From: Flavobacterium sasangense DSM 21067
Lineage (GTDB): Bacteria > Bacteroidota > Bacteroidia > Flavobacteriales > Flavobacteriaceae
NCBI RefSeq assembly: GCF_000686885.1
Contig: NZ_JMLU01000001.1
Coordinates: 248,001-312,000 of the forward strand
Direction of reading: 5' to 3'
DNA: 64,000 nucleotides
In this document: positions 18,067 through 27,234 of the stretch, piece by piece
How positions within the stretch are numbered: position 1 is the first letter of the stretch
Layout: the number at the start of each line of letters is the position of its first letter
The notes under the pieces: model-generated
What the model saw: only the letters and a program-made list of their open reading frames with translations
What the model was told of the DNA's origin: nothing
The model's database searches: none
Translations under genes and position numbers: made by a program

Positions 18067-18359
18067 GCTTGTTCTTGCACTAAAGAAATTAAAGTGTTAG
18101 CATCAAGTTCACCGCTTTGTCTCCATACCATTTGACCTTCTTTATAAATCATTAAAGTAGGTAAACCTTTAATACGAAGCGCTTCAGCTAATTCCTGATT
18201 TTTATCCACATCAATTTTAATTACACGCGCTTTATCTCCTAAAGCAGCCGCTACATGACGAATTACTTCATTCATAGCTACTGAAGGTTCATTCCACTCT
18301 GTAAAGAAATCGATTAGTACAGGTACTTGAGCATCGATAAGTTCTCCAAATTTTGACAT
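18063..18359 (-). CDS. Thioredoxin-fold protein lacking active-site cysteines
   Basis: 98 residues from the ATG at 18359; the open frame upstream begins with GTG and adds 13 atypical residues. The thioredoxin core is clear: VPVLIDFFTEW, then the cis-Pro loop KGLPTLMIYKEG. Where an active thioredoxin has WCGPC this protein has WNEPS, so both redox cysteines are missing and the protein contains no cysteine at all. It therefore cannot do dithiol exchange; a binding or chaperone role is likely. It follows the metallophosphoesterase gene on the same strand. Confidence 0.85.
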   Translation of the reverse strand: MSKFGELIDAQVPVLIDFFTEWNEPSVAMNEVIRHVAAALGDKARVIKIDVDKNQELAEALRIKGLPTLMIYKEGQMVWRQSGELDANTLISLVQEQA

Positions 18360-18434
18360 AAATTGCAATTTATTAGTATCAAAAATATTAATTTTCACAC
18401 GAAAATAATATACAAATGTAGCATTTTTACTGAA

Positions 18435-19661
18435 TTACGCTACTTTTTCTCCTTTTTTTAGTTCAATAACCGTTATTTCGGGCATAATTCCTACCCTACC
18501 AGGATAAGCATGAAAGCCAAAACCACGATTTACATAAATATATCTTCCAGCATTTTCATACAATCCTGCCCATTGTTTGTAAACATATTGTACTGGACTC
18601 CATTTTACCCAACCAGGTATTTCTATCCCAAATTGGAATCCGTGTGTATGTCCTGATAATGTTAAATGATAATGATTGTCATCGTGCTGAATTTTCTCAT
18701 CCCAATGACTCGGATCATGACTCATTACAATTTTGAAATCTTCTTTAGACAAACCTTTAGAAGCTAAATTTAAATCGCCACGTTCACCAAATTTTCTTCC
18801 CCAGTTTTCAACTCCAACGATTGCCAATTCTTGATTGTCTTTTTTGATTTTTACATGTTCATTTAACAACAATTTAAAATCAATTTTATTATGAATCGAT
18901 TTGATATTCTCAAAGTTTTGAAGCTTATCTTGTTTTGATGGCCAATCCACATACTCCCCATAGTCATGATTTCCTAAAACAGAAAATTTTCCATATTTAG
19001 GATTATGAATTCCTTTAAAAGTATCAATCCAAGGATCCATTTCGGTAGCATGAGTATTCACAATATCACCCGTAAACAAAACCATATCCGAATTTTGTTC
19101 ATTAATCAAATCAATTGCATATTGAATTTTTTCTGCATCATCAAAACTTCCACTGTGAACATCCGAAATATGTGTAATCGTTGTTCCATCAAAAGCATCT
19201 GGCAAATCAGGAAAAAAAAGCGTTTGTCTGATTACTTTGTAATTATATTTTCCAATGGTAATTCCGTATAAAAAAGAAGCAAACGGAATAGCAGCTATTC
19301 CTAAAGCAATCTGACTCACAAAACGCCTTCTTTCTGGCAAAAAACCTTCTGAATCACTGTTAACCAAAGAAAATAAACCCACAAAAAAACGAACAATATC
19401 TTCTCCGAATAAAATAATTGTCAATAATAACTTTGGCACATAAAGTAACAATAACAAACCAAAAGTCGTCATGGTTTGTGGCGTTTGACCAACACTTCTG
19501 TCAAAATGATATAATTGATAAATAATATATGCTAAGGCAATAGCAGAGGTTACATAATAGAATACAAAAAACCACTTTGATTTTATCAAAGTCTTAAATG
19601 CCTGAAAAGCATAGATTTCAAGAATGATTACAAATACTAAAAAAACAATCCAACGAATCAT
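18435..19661 (-). CDS. Membrane-anchored metallophosphoesterase
   Basis: 408 residues from the ATG at 19661 (a TTG six codons upstream is the alternative). About four N-terminal membrane segments (residues 1-140) precede a calcineurin-like phosphoesterase domain with the full metal-binding set: THISDVHSG, FTGDIVN, LGNHDYGE, MSHDPSHW and SGHTHGFQFG. This architecture is that of YkuE/YaeI-type enzymes, which act on membrane-associated phosphoesters; the substrate is not known. It lies 75 bp before the thioredoxin-fold gene on the same strand. Confidence 0.88.
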   Translation of the reverse strand: MIRWIVFLVFVIILEIYAFQAFKTLIKSKWFFVFYYVTSAIALAYIIYQLYHFDRSVGQTPQTMTTFGLLLLLYVPKLLLTIILFGEDIVRFFVGLFSLVNSDSEGFLPERRRFVSQIALGIAAIPFASFLYGITIGKYNYKVIRQTLFFPDLPDAFDGTTITHISDVHSGSFDDAEKIQYAIDLINEQNSDMVLFTGDIVNTHATEMDPWIDTFKGIHNPKYGKFSVLGNHDYGEYVDWPSKQDKLQNFENIKSIHNKIDFKLLLNEHVKIKKDNQELAIVGVENWGRKFGERGDLNLASKGLSKEDFKIVMSHDPSHWDEKIQHDDNHYHLTLSGHTHGFQFGIEIPGWVKWSPVQYVYKQWAGLYENAGRYIYVNRGFGFHAYPGRVGIMPEITVIELKKGEKVA

Positions 19662-19730
19662 TAGCTCTTTTTTTTGCAAAGTAACTACAACTTTGTCAAT
19701 TCAATACGTATTTATTAAAATTTTAACGAT

Positions 19731-19768
19731 TAAAAAAGGCTGTAAAACAATTTAGATTTACAGCCTTT
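19731..19768 (-). terminator. Terminator of the DUF4394 gene
   Basis: Arms AAAGGCTGTAAA and TTTACAGCCTTT around a 10-nt loop; the minus strand continues with a T-run. Confidence 0.8.
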
Positions 19769-19789
19769 GAAATTAATAACTAAAACTCT

Positions 19790-21322
19790 TTAAAATCCTA
19801 AGCCAACAGTCATTGCAGTTACGTTTGGTGAAAAATTCACTACACGAGTTGCAGCACCAGTTGTTAAATTGATTCTGTAAACAGCTTGTGTACCATTTAC
19901 TGTTAAAATTGAGAAGGCTTCATTACTGTTTCCTCCAATATCAAAACCATTCATAGATGAAGCGGTTATACCTAAACTTCCAACTAAAACTAACGTTCCA
20001 TTATTTGGTGGATTTTGTAAATATAAATTATTGTTACTTGTGTCAATTACAAAAAGTTGTGTAGTAGTACTTTGTGCAAAATTATTAGTGTAGGCAGCAG
20101 CAGTTACAGAAGGTGTTCCTGGATTTAAACTCCCATCCGTTGATACAACCGTTCCTAAATCAGGGTGTAAACGTAAGTTTTGTCCAGTATTACTTACCAA
20201 TCGAATTCTATCAACTGTTGGGTTAAAGTCGAAGCCGAAATCTGAACCAGAAAGCGCCGGAGTTAATCCAGAACCTACCGCTGTTACTTGTCCGTTTGCC
20301 GTATTTATTGTTAACAATCTACTTTGATTCGTTACCGCATATAAAGCACCGTTTGCTGGTCTAAAATCTAATCCTACAATTTGCTCACTAGCATTCATTC
20401 CAGTTAAAGCAATTGAATTTGAAGAACCTAAAAGCGGATGAATTCTATATAACATGTTAGAAGAAGAGGTTGCATAAGCAATTGGTTTTGATTTAAAAGC
20501 TACTTCAACAATTTGCTGAGAAAAAGTTCCTATCCAAGTAGCTTTTCCAGACATTAAACTGATTGTATATAATCTTGATTCATTATTTTTATTATTCACT
20601 GCCATTGCATAGTTAGAATCTGGTAAAATATCCAATCCTCCCGTTCCTTCAAAATCTACTTCTAAAGCCCCTACAAGTTCTAAAGTCCCATTATTTGGTG
20701 GGTTTTGAAGATACAACTTGTCAGTAGTATAATCAATATCATACAACATAGTTGCTGTACTTCCCGCAAAACTGTTTGTATAACCAACTGCTTCAATTTT
20801 AGTATTCATAACACCATTGATACTTCCATCTGTAGCCACAACAGTACCTAACTCAGGATGTAATCTTAAATTTTGACCGTTATTTGAAACCAAACGAATT
20901 CTATCTACCGTTGGATTAAAATCAATAGAACTTGAAGTGCCTTCAATCAGTGGTGAAAACGGAGCAGCTCCAATTGGCGTTGCCAAACCAGAAACTTCAT
21001 TGATAATATACAAACGGCTAGTAGAACCCAAACCGTATAGCTGACCCGTAGCAGGTCTGTAATCAATGCTCAAAATGTTTTCACCTGATTGTAATCCCAT
21101 TATTGTTAGATTACGAATTGGTGCTTCCAAATTTCTAGCATTAAAATAGTAAATCTTATTGTCATTACTAAGAGCAGTAAAATTTACCAAAGGAGCCACT
21201 TCTGGCATTGGAGTTGGTTCTGGTTGAGGCATTGGAGCAGTATCGTCATCAGAACATGCTACAAAAATTGTCAAAAGACTCATCAGTAAAACTGATTTCA
21301 CAGGTAATAAAATTTGTCTCAT
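19790..21322 (-). CDS. Lipoprotein with two DUF4394 domains
   Basis: 510 residues from the ATG at 21322 (a GTG seven codons upstream is possible). The signal peptide ends in a lipobox (TIFVAC, about residue 23), followed by a Pro-rich linker. Two homologous halves of about 230 residues follow, each with LYGLG/LYAVT, a shared block FNPTVDRIRLVSN-GQNLRLHP (both halves) and LYLQNPPNNGTL-LVG. This suggests a repeated beta-propeller-like fold. The function is unknown; it is likely exposed on the outer membrane or in the periplasm. It is divergent from polA. Confidence 0.82.
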   Translation of the reverse strand: MRQILLPVKSVLLMSLLTIFVACSDDDTAPMPQPEPTPMPEVAPLVNFTALSNDNKIYYFNARNLEAPIRNLTIMGLQSGENILSIDYRPATGQLYGLGSTSRLYIINEVSGLATPIGAAPFSPLIEGTSSSIDFNPTVDRIRLVSNNGQNLRLHPELGTVVATDGSINGVMNTKIEAVGYTNSFAGSTATMLYDIDYTTDKLYLQNPPNNGTLELVGALEVDFEGTGGLDILPDSNYAMAVNNKNNESRLYTISLMSGKATWIGTFSQQIVEVAFKSKPIAYATSSSNMLYRIHPLLGSSNSIALTGMNASEQIVGLDFRPANGALYAVTNQSRLLTINTANGQVTAVGSGLTPALSGSDFGFDFNPTVDRIRLVSNTGQNLRLHPDLGTVVSTDGSLNPGTPSVTAAAYTNNFAQSTTTQLFVIDTSNNNLYLQNPPNNGTLVLVGSLGITASSMNGFDIGGNSNEAFSILTVNGTQAVYRINLTTGAATRVVNFSPNVTAMTVGLGF

Positions 21323-21427
21323 AATTAATTTGTTTTTCTTCACTTACGAAAAACATGAAATCATGGTTTTATTTTATGAGATTTTTTCTGTAATAAACAA
21401 AAAAGACCAAAAACACATATATTTTTA

Positions 21428-21435
21428 TAACTTTG
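21428..21435 (+). promoter_or_regulatory. Candidate -7 box of polA
   Basis: TAACTTTG matches TAnnTTTG and lies 23 bp before the chosen ATG. This supports the start at 21459 over upstream in-frame codons. No -33 TTTG is seen. Confidence 0.5.
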
Positions 21436-21458
21436 AAAAATTAAAGAACACCAATATT

Positions 21459-24311
21459 ATGTCACAAAAACGCCTTTTTTTACTCGATGCTTACGCCTTA
21501 ATTTTCAGAGGTTACTATGCTTTTATAAAAAATCCTCGTATCAATTCGAAAGGAATGGATACTTCTGCCATTATGGGATTCATGAATTCTTTGATGGATG
21601 TAATTAAACGCGAAAAACCTGACCATTTAGCAGTAGCATTTGATAAAGGCGGAAGCGATTACCGTTTTGAAATGTATCAAGAATACAAAGCGCATCGTGA
21701 CGAAACTCCAGAAGCAATTAAAATTGCTGTTCCTTATATTCAAGAATTATTAAGAGCAATGCACATTCCAATTATCGAAAAAGCAGGTTTTGAAGCCGAT
21801 GATTTAATTGGAACATTGGCTAAACAAGCCGAAAAAGAAGGTTTTCAAGTGTTCATGGTAACGCCAGATAAGGATTTTGCGCAATTGGTTTCGGAAAATA
21901 TTTTCATGTACAAACCTGCTCGAATGGGGAATGACATCGAGATTTGGGGAATTCCCGAAGTCTTAGAAAAATTTGAAATTGAGCGCCCAGAACAAGTGAT
22001 TGATTTCTTAGGAATGATGGGCGATTCTGCCGATAATATTCCAGGATTGCCTGGCGTAGGTGAAAAAACTGCTAAAAAATTCTTAGCGGAATATGGTACT
22101 TTAGAAAACTTATTAGCCAATACGCATCAATTAAAAGGTGCGATGAAAGATAAAATTGAAGCCAATAAAGAATTGGGAATTTTATCCAAAAAATTAGCCA
22201 CTATCCTACTCGATTGTCCGGTGACATTTGATGCTGACGATTACGAATTATCAAAACCTGATGTGGAGAAAACTGATGCTTTGTTTCAGGAATTAGAATT
22301 CCGTCAAATGAAAGCGCAGTTTGATAAACTTTTTGGAAGCGGAAAAGAATATGATGAGATTGATTCTAACGGAACTACTTCTGAAATTCAGCAACCCATT
22401 AAAAAAGCTCCAGCTAAAAAATCAAACGAAGATCAATTTGATTTGTTCGGTTTTAGTGAAGAATCGGATGAACCAACAGCGAATCATTCGTATTATGCGA
22501 CTTTAGAAAATACAACGCATTTCTATCAAATTGTTCAAGGCGATTTGCCAGTAAAATTGTTAATGCAGAATTTATTGAATCAAACTTCGGTTTGTTTTGA
22601 TACAGAAACTACTGGAATTGACGCTTTGAATGCCGAGTTGGTAGGAATGTCATTCTCTTTCGAAAAAGGAAAAGGGTTTTATGTTCCGTTTCCTGAAAAT
22701 CAGGAAGAAGCACAAACATTAATTGAAAAATTCCGACCATTCTTCGAAAATGAAAACATCGAAAAAATTGGTCAGAACATGAAATACGACTTGAAAATTC
22801 TTTCCAATTACAATATTCAAGTCAAAGGAAAATTATTCGACACCATGATTGCGCATTATTTAATTAATCCAGATATGCGACATAATATGGATGTTTTGTC
22901 GGAAACCTATTTGAAATATTCGCCTAAATCCATTGAAACTTTAATTGGTAAAAAAGGAAAAAATCAATTGTCGATGCGCGATGTTCCTTTGGAAGATATC
23001 AAAGAATATGCAACCGAAGATGCTGATATTACCTTCCAATTAAAAGAACATTTCCAACCGATTTTAGAAAAAGTAGGTACGAAAAAATTATTCGACGAAA
23101 TCGAAATTCCGCTAGTTCCTGTTTTAGCAGACATGGAAAAAGAAGGAATTCGCTTAGATGTGGAATTTCTAAAAAGTATGTCGGTTGACATGCAAAAAGA
23201 AATCGATGCGTTGGAACAACAAATCTATGAAACCGCTGGCGAGAAATTCAATTTGGCTTCTCCAAAACAGTTGGGCGATATTTTATTCGACAAACTAAAA
23301 ATTGGTGGCGCGAAACAAAAGAAAACTAAAACCGGTCAATATGCCACTGGCGAAGAAGTGTTGAGTTATTTGGCTAACGAACATCAAATCGTGCGCGATA
23401 TTTTAGAATGGCGTCAAATGGTGAAATTGCAAAGTACCTATATTGACGCTTTACCAAATCAAGTTGATAAAAAAACAGGAAGAGTGCATACTGATTATAT
23501 GCAAACGGTTGCCGCTACAGGTCGTTTGAGTTCGAATAATCCGAATTTACAAAACATTCCTATTCGTACCGAAAGAGGAAGACAAATTAGAAAAGCGTTT
23601 ATTGCGCGCGATGAAAACTACACGCTACTTTCTGCCGATTATTCTCAAATTGAATTGCGTATTATTGCGGCTTTGTGTGGCGAAGAAAATATGATTAAAG
23701 CGTTTCAAAATCACGAAGACATTCACAAAAGTACGGCCGCAAAAGTGTTCAATGTGCCTTTAGACGAAGTGACAAAAGAGCAAAGAAGTCATGCAAAAAC
23801 CGTAAACTTTGGAATTATTTATGGTGTTTCAGCTTTTGGATTGAGCAACCAAACCAACTTATCAAGAAAAGAAAGTGCTGAATTAATTGAAGCGTATTAC
23901 AAAACGTATCCAAGATTAAAATCGTTCATTCAAGAGCAAGTGGATTTTGCAAGAGAACACGGCTATGTAGAAACGATCTCGGGAAGAAGACGTTATTTAA
24001 AAGACATCAACTCAGCCAACGCAATTGTTCGTGGTGGTGCGGAACGAAATGCAGTGAATGCGCCAATTCAAGGTTCAGCTGCGGATATTATTAAAATTGC
24101 GATGATTAACATTCACAAAAAACTGACTTCTGAAAATTGGAAATCAAAAATGCTATTGCAAGTACATGACGAATTAGTATTTGATGTACACAACTCCGAA
24201 TTAGAAAAAATTCAACCAATGATCAAACACGAAATGGAAAACGCGTTCAAAATGGCAGTTCCATTAGATGTGGAAATTGGATTGGGTAAAAATTGGTTGG
24301 AAGCGCATTAG
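21459..24311 (+). CDS. polA: DNA polymerase I
   Basis: 950 residues from the ATG at 21459 (MSQKRLFLLDAYALIFRGYYA). The 5'-nuclease domain (about 1-290) has GFEADDLIGT and the helix-hairpin-helix DNIPGLPGVGEKTAKKF. The 3'-5' exonuclease domain appears intact, with DTETTGID, NMKYDLKIL and EDADITFQL. The polymerase domain has motif A LSADYSQIELRI, motif B KTVNFGIIYGVSAFGLS and motif C QVHDELVFD. It fills gaps in repair and removes RNA primers. The gene is monocistronic. Confidence 0.97.
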   Translation: MSQKRLFLLDAYALIFRGYYAFIKNPRINSKGMDTSAIMGFMNSLMDVIKREKPDHLAVAFDKGGSDYRFEMYQEYKAHRDETPEAIKIAVPYIQELLRAMHIPIIEKAGFEADDLIGTLAKQAEKEGFQVFMVTPDKDFAQLVSENIFMYKPARMGNDIEIWGIPEVLEKFEIERPEQVIDFLGMMGDSADNIPGLPGVGEKTAKKFLAEYGTLENLLANTHQLKGAMKDKIEANKELGILSKKLATILLDCPVTFDADDYELSKPDVEKTDALFQELEFRQMKAQFDKLFGSGKEYDEIDSNGTTSEIQQPIKKAPAKKSNEDQFDLFGFSEESDEPTANHSYYATLENTTHFYQIVQGDLPVKLLMQNLLNQTSVCFDTETTGIDALNAELVGMSFSFEKGKGFYVPFPENQEEAQTLIEKFRPFFENENIEKIGQNMKYDLKILSNYNIQVKGKLFDTMIAHYLINPDMRHNMDVLSETYLKYSPKSIETLIGKKGKNQLSMRDVPLEDIKEYATEDADITFQLKEHFQPILEKVGTKKLFDEIEIPLVPVLADMEKEGIRLDVEFLKSMSVDMQKEIDALEQQIYETAGEKFNLASPKQLGDILFDKLKIGGAKQKKTKTGQYATGEEVLSYLANEHQIVRDILEWRQMVKLQSTYIDALPNQVDKKTGRVHTDYMQTVAATGRLSSNNPNLQNIPIRTERGRQIRKAFIARDENYTLLSADYSQIELRIIAALCGEENMIKAFQNHEDIHKSTAAKVFNVPLDEVTKEQRSHAKTVNFGIIYGVSAFGLSNQTNLSRKESAELIEAYYKTYPRLKSFIQEQVDFAREHGYVETISGRRRYLKDINSANAIVRGGAERNAVNAPIQGSAADIIKIAMINIHKKLTSENWKSKMLLQVHDELVFDVHNSELEKIQPMIKHEMENAFKMAVPLDVEIGLGKNWLEAH

Positions 24312-24314
24312 GAA

Positions 24315-24348
24315 AGTGTTCAGTGGACAGTAGCAGTTGGCAGTTTAT
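24315..24348. repeat. Degenerate 7-bp tandem array after polA
   Basis: Five units each starting AGT: AGTGTTC, AGTGGAC, a 6-bp AGTAGC, AGTTGGC, AGTTTAT. The first unit is the same word as in the array around the four-helix-bundle gene at 58.7 kb. Confidence 0.7.
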
Positions 24349-24375
24349 AATAACAATTAAAACAAATATTTAGAA

Positions 24376-24798
24376 ATGAAGAAAATTTTATTAGTAGCCG
24401 TTTTAGCAATTTTGGCTTCATGTGAAAACATTACCACAAAAAACAATGCTCCTGAAGATATTGAATTTGCTAAAGAATTAGCAACTAAATTTTATGAAGA
24501 ATTATCTAATAAAGACACAACCAAAATTAGTAGTTACTTAGACAAATCTATTCCTAAAGAAGAACTTGGCAAATTAGTCAAGAAAAACCTACAAGACTAT
24601 GGAGAAATAATTAAAGTTGACATCAATAAAACTCAAACTTCTAGCGTAACAAAAAATGATGTTAATGAGACAAAATATAGTATGGAAATATTAACCATTT
24701 ACCAAAAAGGCAAAACTCTTGATGAGATTTCATTTACAAAAGACAACAATAAAGGAATCACACTAAATTCATATTTAGTCCATGAGGTAATTGAATAA
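24376..24798 (+). CDS. Small lipoprotein of unknown function
   Basis: 140 residues with a lipoprotein signal (lipobox LASC near residue 16). The mature part is charged, with EFAKELATKFYEELSNKDTTKISSYLD, suggestive of an NTF2-like (DUF4878/DUF3887-type) fold, but I cannot assign a family with confidence. It lies between polA and the sdpRI genes and ends at a hairpin terminator. Confidence 0.7.
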   Translation: MKKILLVAVLAILASCENITTKNNAPEDIEFAKELATKFYEELSNKDTTKISSYLDKSIPKEELGKLVKKNLQDYGEIIKVDINKTQTSSVTKNDVNETKYSMEILTIYQKGKTLDEISFTKDNNKGITLNSYLVHEVIE

Positions 24799-24820
24799 GA
24801 AGTCTCAAATATTTATTACA

Positions 24821-24860
24821 AACCCGATACGTTTCAAAACCTATCGGGTTAATTTTTTTA
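24821..24860 (+). terminator. Terminator after the small lipoprotein gene
   Basis: Arms AACCCGATA and TATCGGGTT with a 12-nt loop, followed by a T-run. Confidence 0.8.
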
Positions 24861-24867
24861 AAATCAT

Positions 24868-24898
24868 TTTGTCATTTCAAATAATATTTAGATATTTG
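24868..24898 (+). promoter_or_regulatory. Promoter of sdpR-sdpI
   Basis: TTTG (24868-24871), a 19-bp spacer and GATATTTG (24891-24898), one base off TAnnTTTG. The -7 box fills the middle of the palindrome at 24884-24907. Confidence 0.55.
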
Positions 24899-24907
24899 TC
24901 TAAATAT
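24884..24907. promoter_or_regulatory. Palindromic operator for the ArsR-type repressor
   Basis: ATATTTAGA-N6-TCTAAATAT is a perfect 9-bp inverted repeat just before sdpR. ArsR-family repressors bind such AT-rich palindromes. Its overlap with the -7 box predicts autorepression. Confidence 0.65.
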
Positions 24908-24917
24908 ATAAATTAAT

Positions 24918-25172
24918 ATGAACGCAATTTTCAAAGCCTTAAACGACGAAACCAGAAGAGATATTCTGGAATTGCTGCGTAAACAGGAAATGACAGCTGG
25001 CGATATTGCGGACCAATTTCATATTTCAAAGCCTAGTATTTCGCATCATTTAGATATTTTAAAACGTGCCGATTTAGTCACGAGCGAGAAAAAAGGACAA
25101 TTTGTAGTCTATTCTTTAAATACTACAATTGTTGATGATATTTTACAATGGATTATTACTCTAAAAAAATAG
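24918..25172 (+). CDS. sdpR: ArsR-family repressor, SdpR type
   Basis: 84-residue winged-helix DNA-binding protein: MNAIFKALNDETRRDILELL, recognition region FHISKPSISHHLDILKRADLV, and wing EKKGQFVVYSLN. No metal-binding Cys/His cluster is present, matching SdpR-type members rather than metal sensors. It is followed after 3 bp by sdpI, the same pairing as sdpR-sdpI in Bacillus subtilis, where SdpR represses the pair. A palindrome overlaps its promoter. Confidence 0.85.
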   Translation: MNAIFKALNDETRRDILELLRKQEMTAGDIADQFHISKPSISHHLDILKRADLVTSEKKGQFVVYSLNTTIVDDILQWIITLKK

Positions 25173-25175
25173 AAT

Positions 25176-25817
25176 ATGGAAAAGTTTAAAAAAGAAATTC
25201 CGTTTTTAGCAATTGCTTTAATTCCTTTTGCTTATCTAATTTACATTTGGAATCGGTTACCAGAAAAAGTTCCAATGCATTGGAATGGCGCTGGAGAAAT
25301 TGATCGCTATGGCGATAAAAAAGAACTTCTTGTAACATTATTCATGCTAGTTGGAATCACCTATTTTGTTTTCCTAATTATTCCTTCTATTGACCCAAAA
25401 CAAAAACTGCAAAACATGGGAAACAAACTGAATAATTTACGAATGATTCTTACTTTATTCATGTCGGGTTTAGCGGTTTTTATTTTGTATAGTGTTCAAC
25501 AAAAAAGTAGCAATCCCGGATTTGTGTTTGCCATTATTGGCTTACTTTTTGCTTTCTTAGGTAATTATTTCAAAACCATAAAACCGAATTATTTCATCGG
25601 AATTAGAACACCTTGGACACTAGAAAACGAAGAAGTTTGGAAAAAAACACATTTAATGGGCGGAAAATTATGGTTCGTTGGCGGGCTTTTAATGGCGTTG
25701 ACATTTTTGTTACCAAACGAAATGCAATTGTATACTTTTTTAGGAATTACTGCCGTTATTACTATTGTTCCAATTGTATATTCGTATTTAGAATTCAAAA
25801 AAATTAAAAATCAGTAA
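25176..25817 (+). CDS. sdpI: SdpI-family membrane protein
   Basis: 213 residues with six membrane segments. The N-terminal DUF1648 block (PEKVPMHWNGAGEIDRYGDK, about 30-49) and the C-terminal SdpI signature (IGIRTPWTLENEEVWKKTHLMGGKLW) are both intact. In Bacillus SdpI gives immunity to the SdpC toxin and relays its presence to SdpR; no sdpABC-like toxin genes lie nearby here, so the role may be envelope-stress sensing or immunity to a foreign toxin. Confidence 0.87.
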   Translation: MEKFKKEIPFLAIALIPFAYLIYIWNRLPEKVPMHWNGAGEIDRYGDKKELLVTLFMLVGITYFVFLIIPSIDPKQKLQNMGNKLNNLRMILTLFMSGLAVFILYSVQQKSSNPGFVFAIIGLLFAFLGNYFKTIKPNYFIGIRTPWTLENEEVWKKTHLMGGKLWFVGGLLMALTFLLPNEMQLYTFLGITAVITIVPIVYSYLEFKKIKNQ

Positions 25818-25858
25818 CAAAATAAAATCTCAACTACTAATTTGGAAAACAGAATATT

Positions 25859-27226
25859 ATGAAAAAATTACTTCTCTTATTATTTGCTTTTTCGAGCTTC
25901 ACTTTCGCTCAAGATAAATTCACACGAATGGATAGTTTGTTGAACTATTTACATGAAAACAACAAATTCATGGGTTCGTTAACCATTCGCGAAGGAGAAA
26001 ATGTGGTTTTTAATAAAGCGTATGGTTATGCTGATATTGAAAAAAATATTAAAGCTGATCGTTTTACACGTTACAAAATTGGTTCTATTTCAAAAACTTT
26101 TACGGCCGTAATGGTAATGCAATTGATAGAAGAGAAAAAGTTGACTTTGCAAACCAAATTGAATCGTTTTTATCCAAAAGTTAAGAATGCTGATAAAATC
26201 TCAATTTACGATTTATTACACCACAGAACAGGAATTGTTGATTACATAAACCAAGATTCTACTTTTCATAAAGTGTTAGATAAAAAACATTCGAAAGAAG
26301 ATATTTTAAAAGTAATTACATCTTACAAACCTGTTTTTGAGCCTGGAAGTAAATATCAATATAGCAATTCAAACTTTTTTATTTTAGGCTGTATTATTGA
26401 AAAGTTAACTAAAAAATCCTACGCTGAAAATTTACAAAATCGAATCGTTAAAAAAGCTGAATTAGGAACGTACGAAAACAAAACCGAAATGACCGCTAAA
26501 GGCGCAGTCAATAATAAAGTTTTCGTTCCAACTACATACTATAAAGAAGAAGCAACAAATACAGCAAATAAAGAAAGTTATTCCTATTATTTTGATGGGA
26601 CCAATTGGGTGAAATCGTTAGAAAACAACAATTCGATAGCGTTTGCTTCTGGCGGAATTACATCAACTACTGCTGATTTAACGAAGTTTATTTATGCACT
26701 TTTCAATGGAAAATTGGTTAGCCCAACTTCTTTAGACCAAATGAAAGAAATTAAAGAAGGTTACGGAAAAGCTTTAATTCAGTTTCCATTTGGCGAAAGA
26801 CGTTTTTATGGTCATGGTGGAAGAATTGAGAATTTCAGCTCGATGTTAGGCTATTATCCAACCGAAAAATTAAGTTTTTCTTTAATTTCAAATGGCGATA
26901 ATTTTGTACAAAACGATATTATCATTGGAATTTTAAGTATTTATTATAAAATGCCGTTCCCATTTCCAAAGTTCATGAAGATGGATAAAGCAGAATTAGC
27001 AAAATTCATAGGAACTTATGCGTCAAAAGATTTACAAATAAAAATCACAGTTTCTGAAAAAAATGGCGAATTGTTTGCTCAAGCTACTGGACAAGGTGCT
27101 TTTCCATTGACATTTAAAGAAGAAACCACTTTTGTTTTTGCAGCAGCTGGAATTGAAATGGTTTTTGGAGATAAGTCATTTGTGCTAATTCAAGGTGGAA
27201 TGAAATTTAACTTTACAAAAGAATAG
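25859..27226 (+). CDS. Serine hydrolase of the beta-lactamase / class C family
   Basis: 455 residues with a signal peptide (cut near TFAQ, residue 18). The penicillin-binding motifs are in place: SISK (catalytic Ser and Lys, about residue 78), YSN (tyrosine motif) and HGG replacing KTG. A C-terminal lipocalin-like region of about 95 residues follows. Members hydrolyse D-amino peptides or esters; true beta-lactamase activity cannot be assumed. It follows sdpI by 41 bp and precedes a small secreted protein by 8 bp. Confidence 0.85.
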   Translation: MKKLLLLLFAFSSFTFAQDKFTRMDSLLNYLHENNKFMGSLTIREGENVVFNKAYGYADIEKNIKADRFTRYKIGSISKTFTAVMVMQLIEEKKLTLQTKLNRFYPKVKNADKISIYDLLHHRTGIVDYINQDSTFHKVLDKKHSKEDILKVITSYKPVFEPGSKYQYSNSNFFILGCIIEKLTKKSYAENLQNRIVKKAELGTYENKTEMTAKGAVNNKVFVPTTYYKEEATNTANKESYSYYFDGTNWVKSLENNNSIAFASGGITSTTADLTKFIYALFNGKLVSPTSLDQMKEIKEGYGKALIQFPFGERRFYGHGGRIENFSSMLGYYPTEKLSFSLISNGDNFVQNDIIIGILSIYYKMPFPFPKFMKMDKAELAKFIGTYASKDLQIKITVSEKNGELFAQATGQGAFPLTFKEETTFVFAAAGIEMVFGDKSFVLIQGGMKFNFTKE

Positions 27227-27234
27227 TTAAAAAA

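Noticed and set aside
25859-27226. Antibiotic-resistance beta-lactamase.
   Set aside because: The motifs fit broad serine hydrolases (SISK, YSN, HGG) with a C-terminal extra domain; nothing specific to resistance enzymes is seen.
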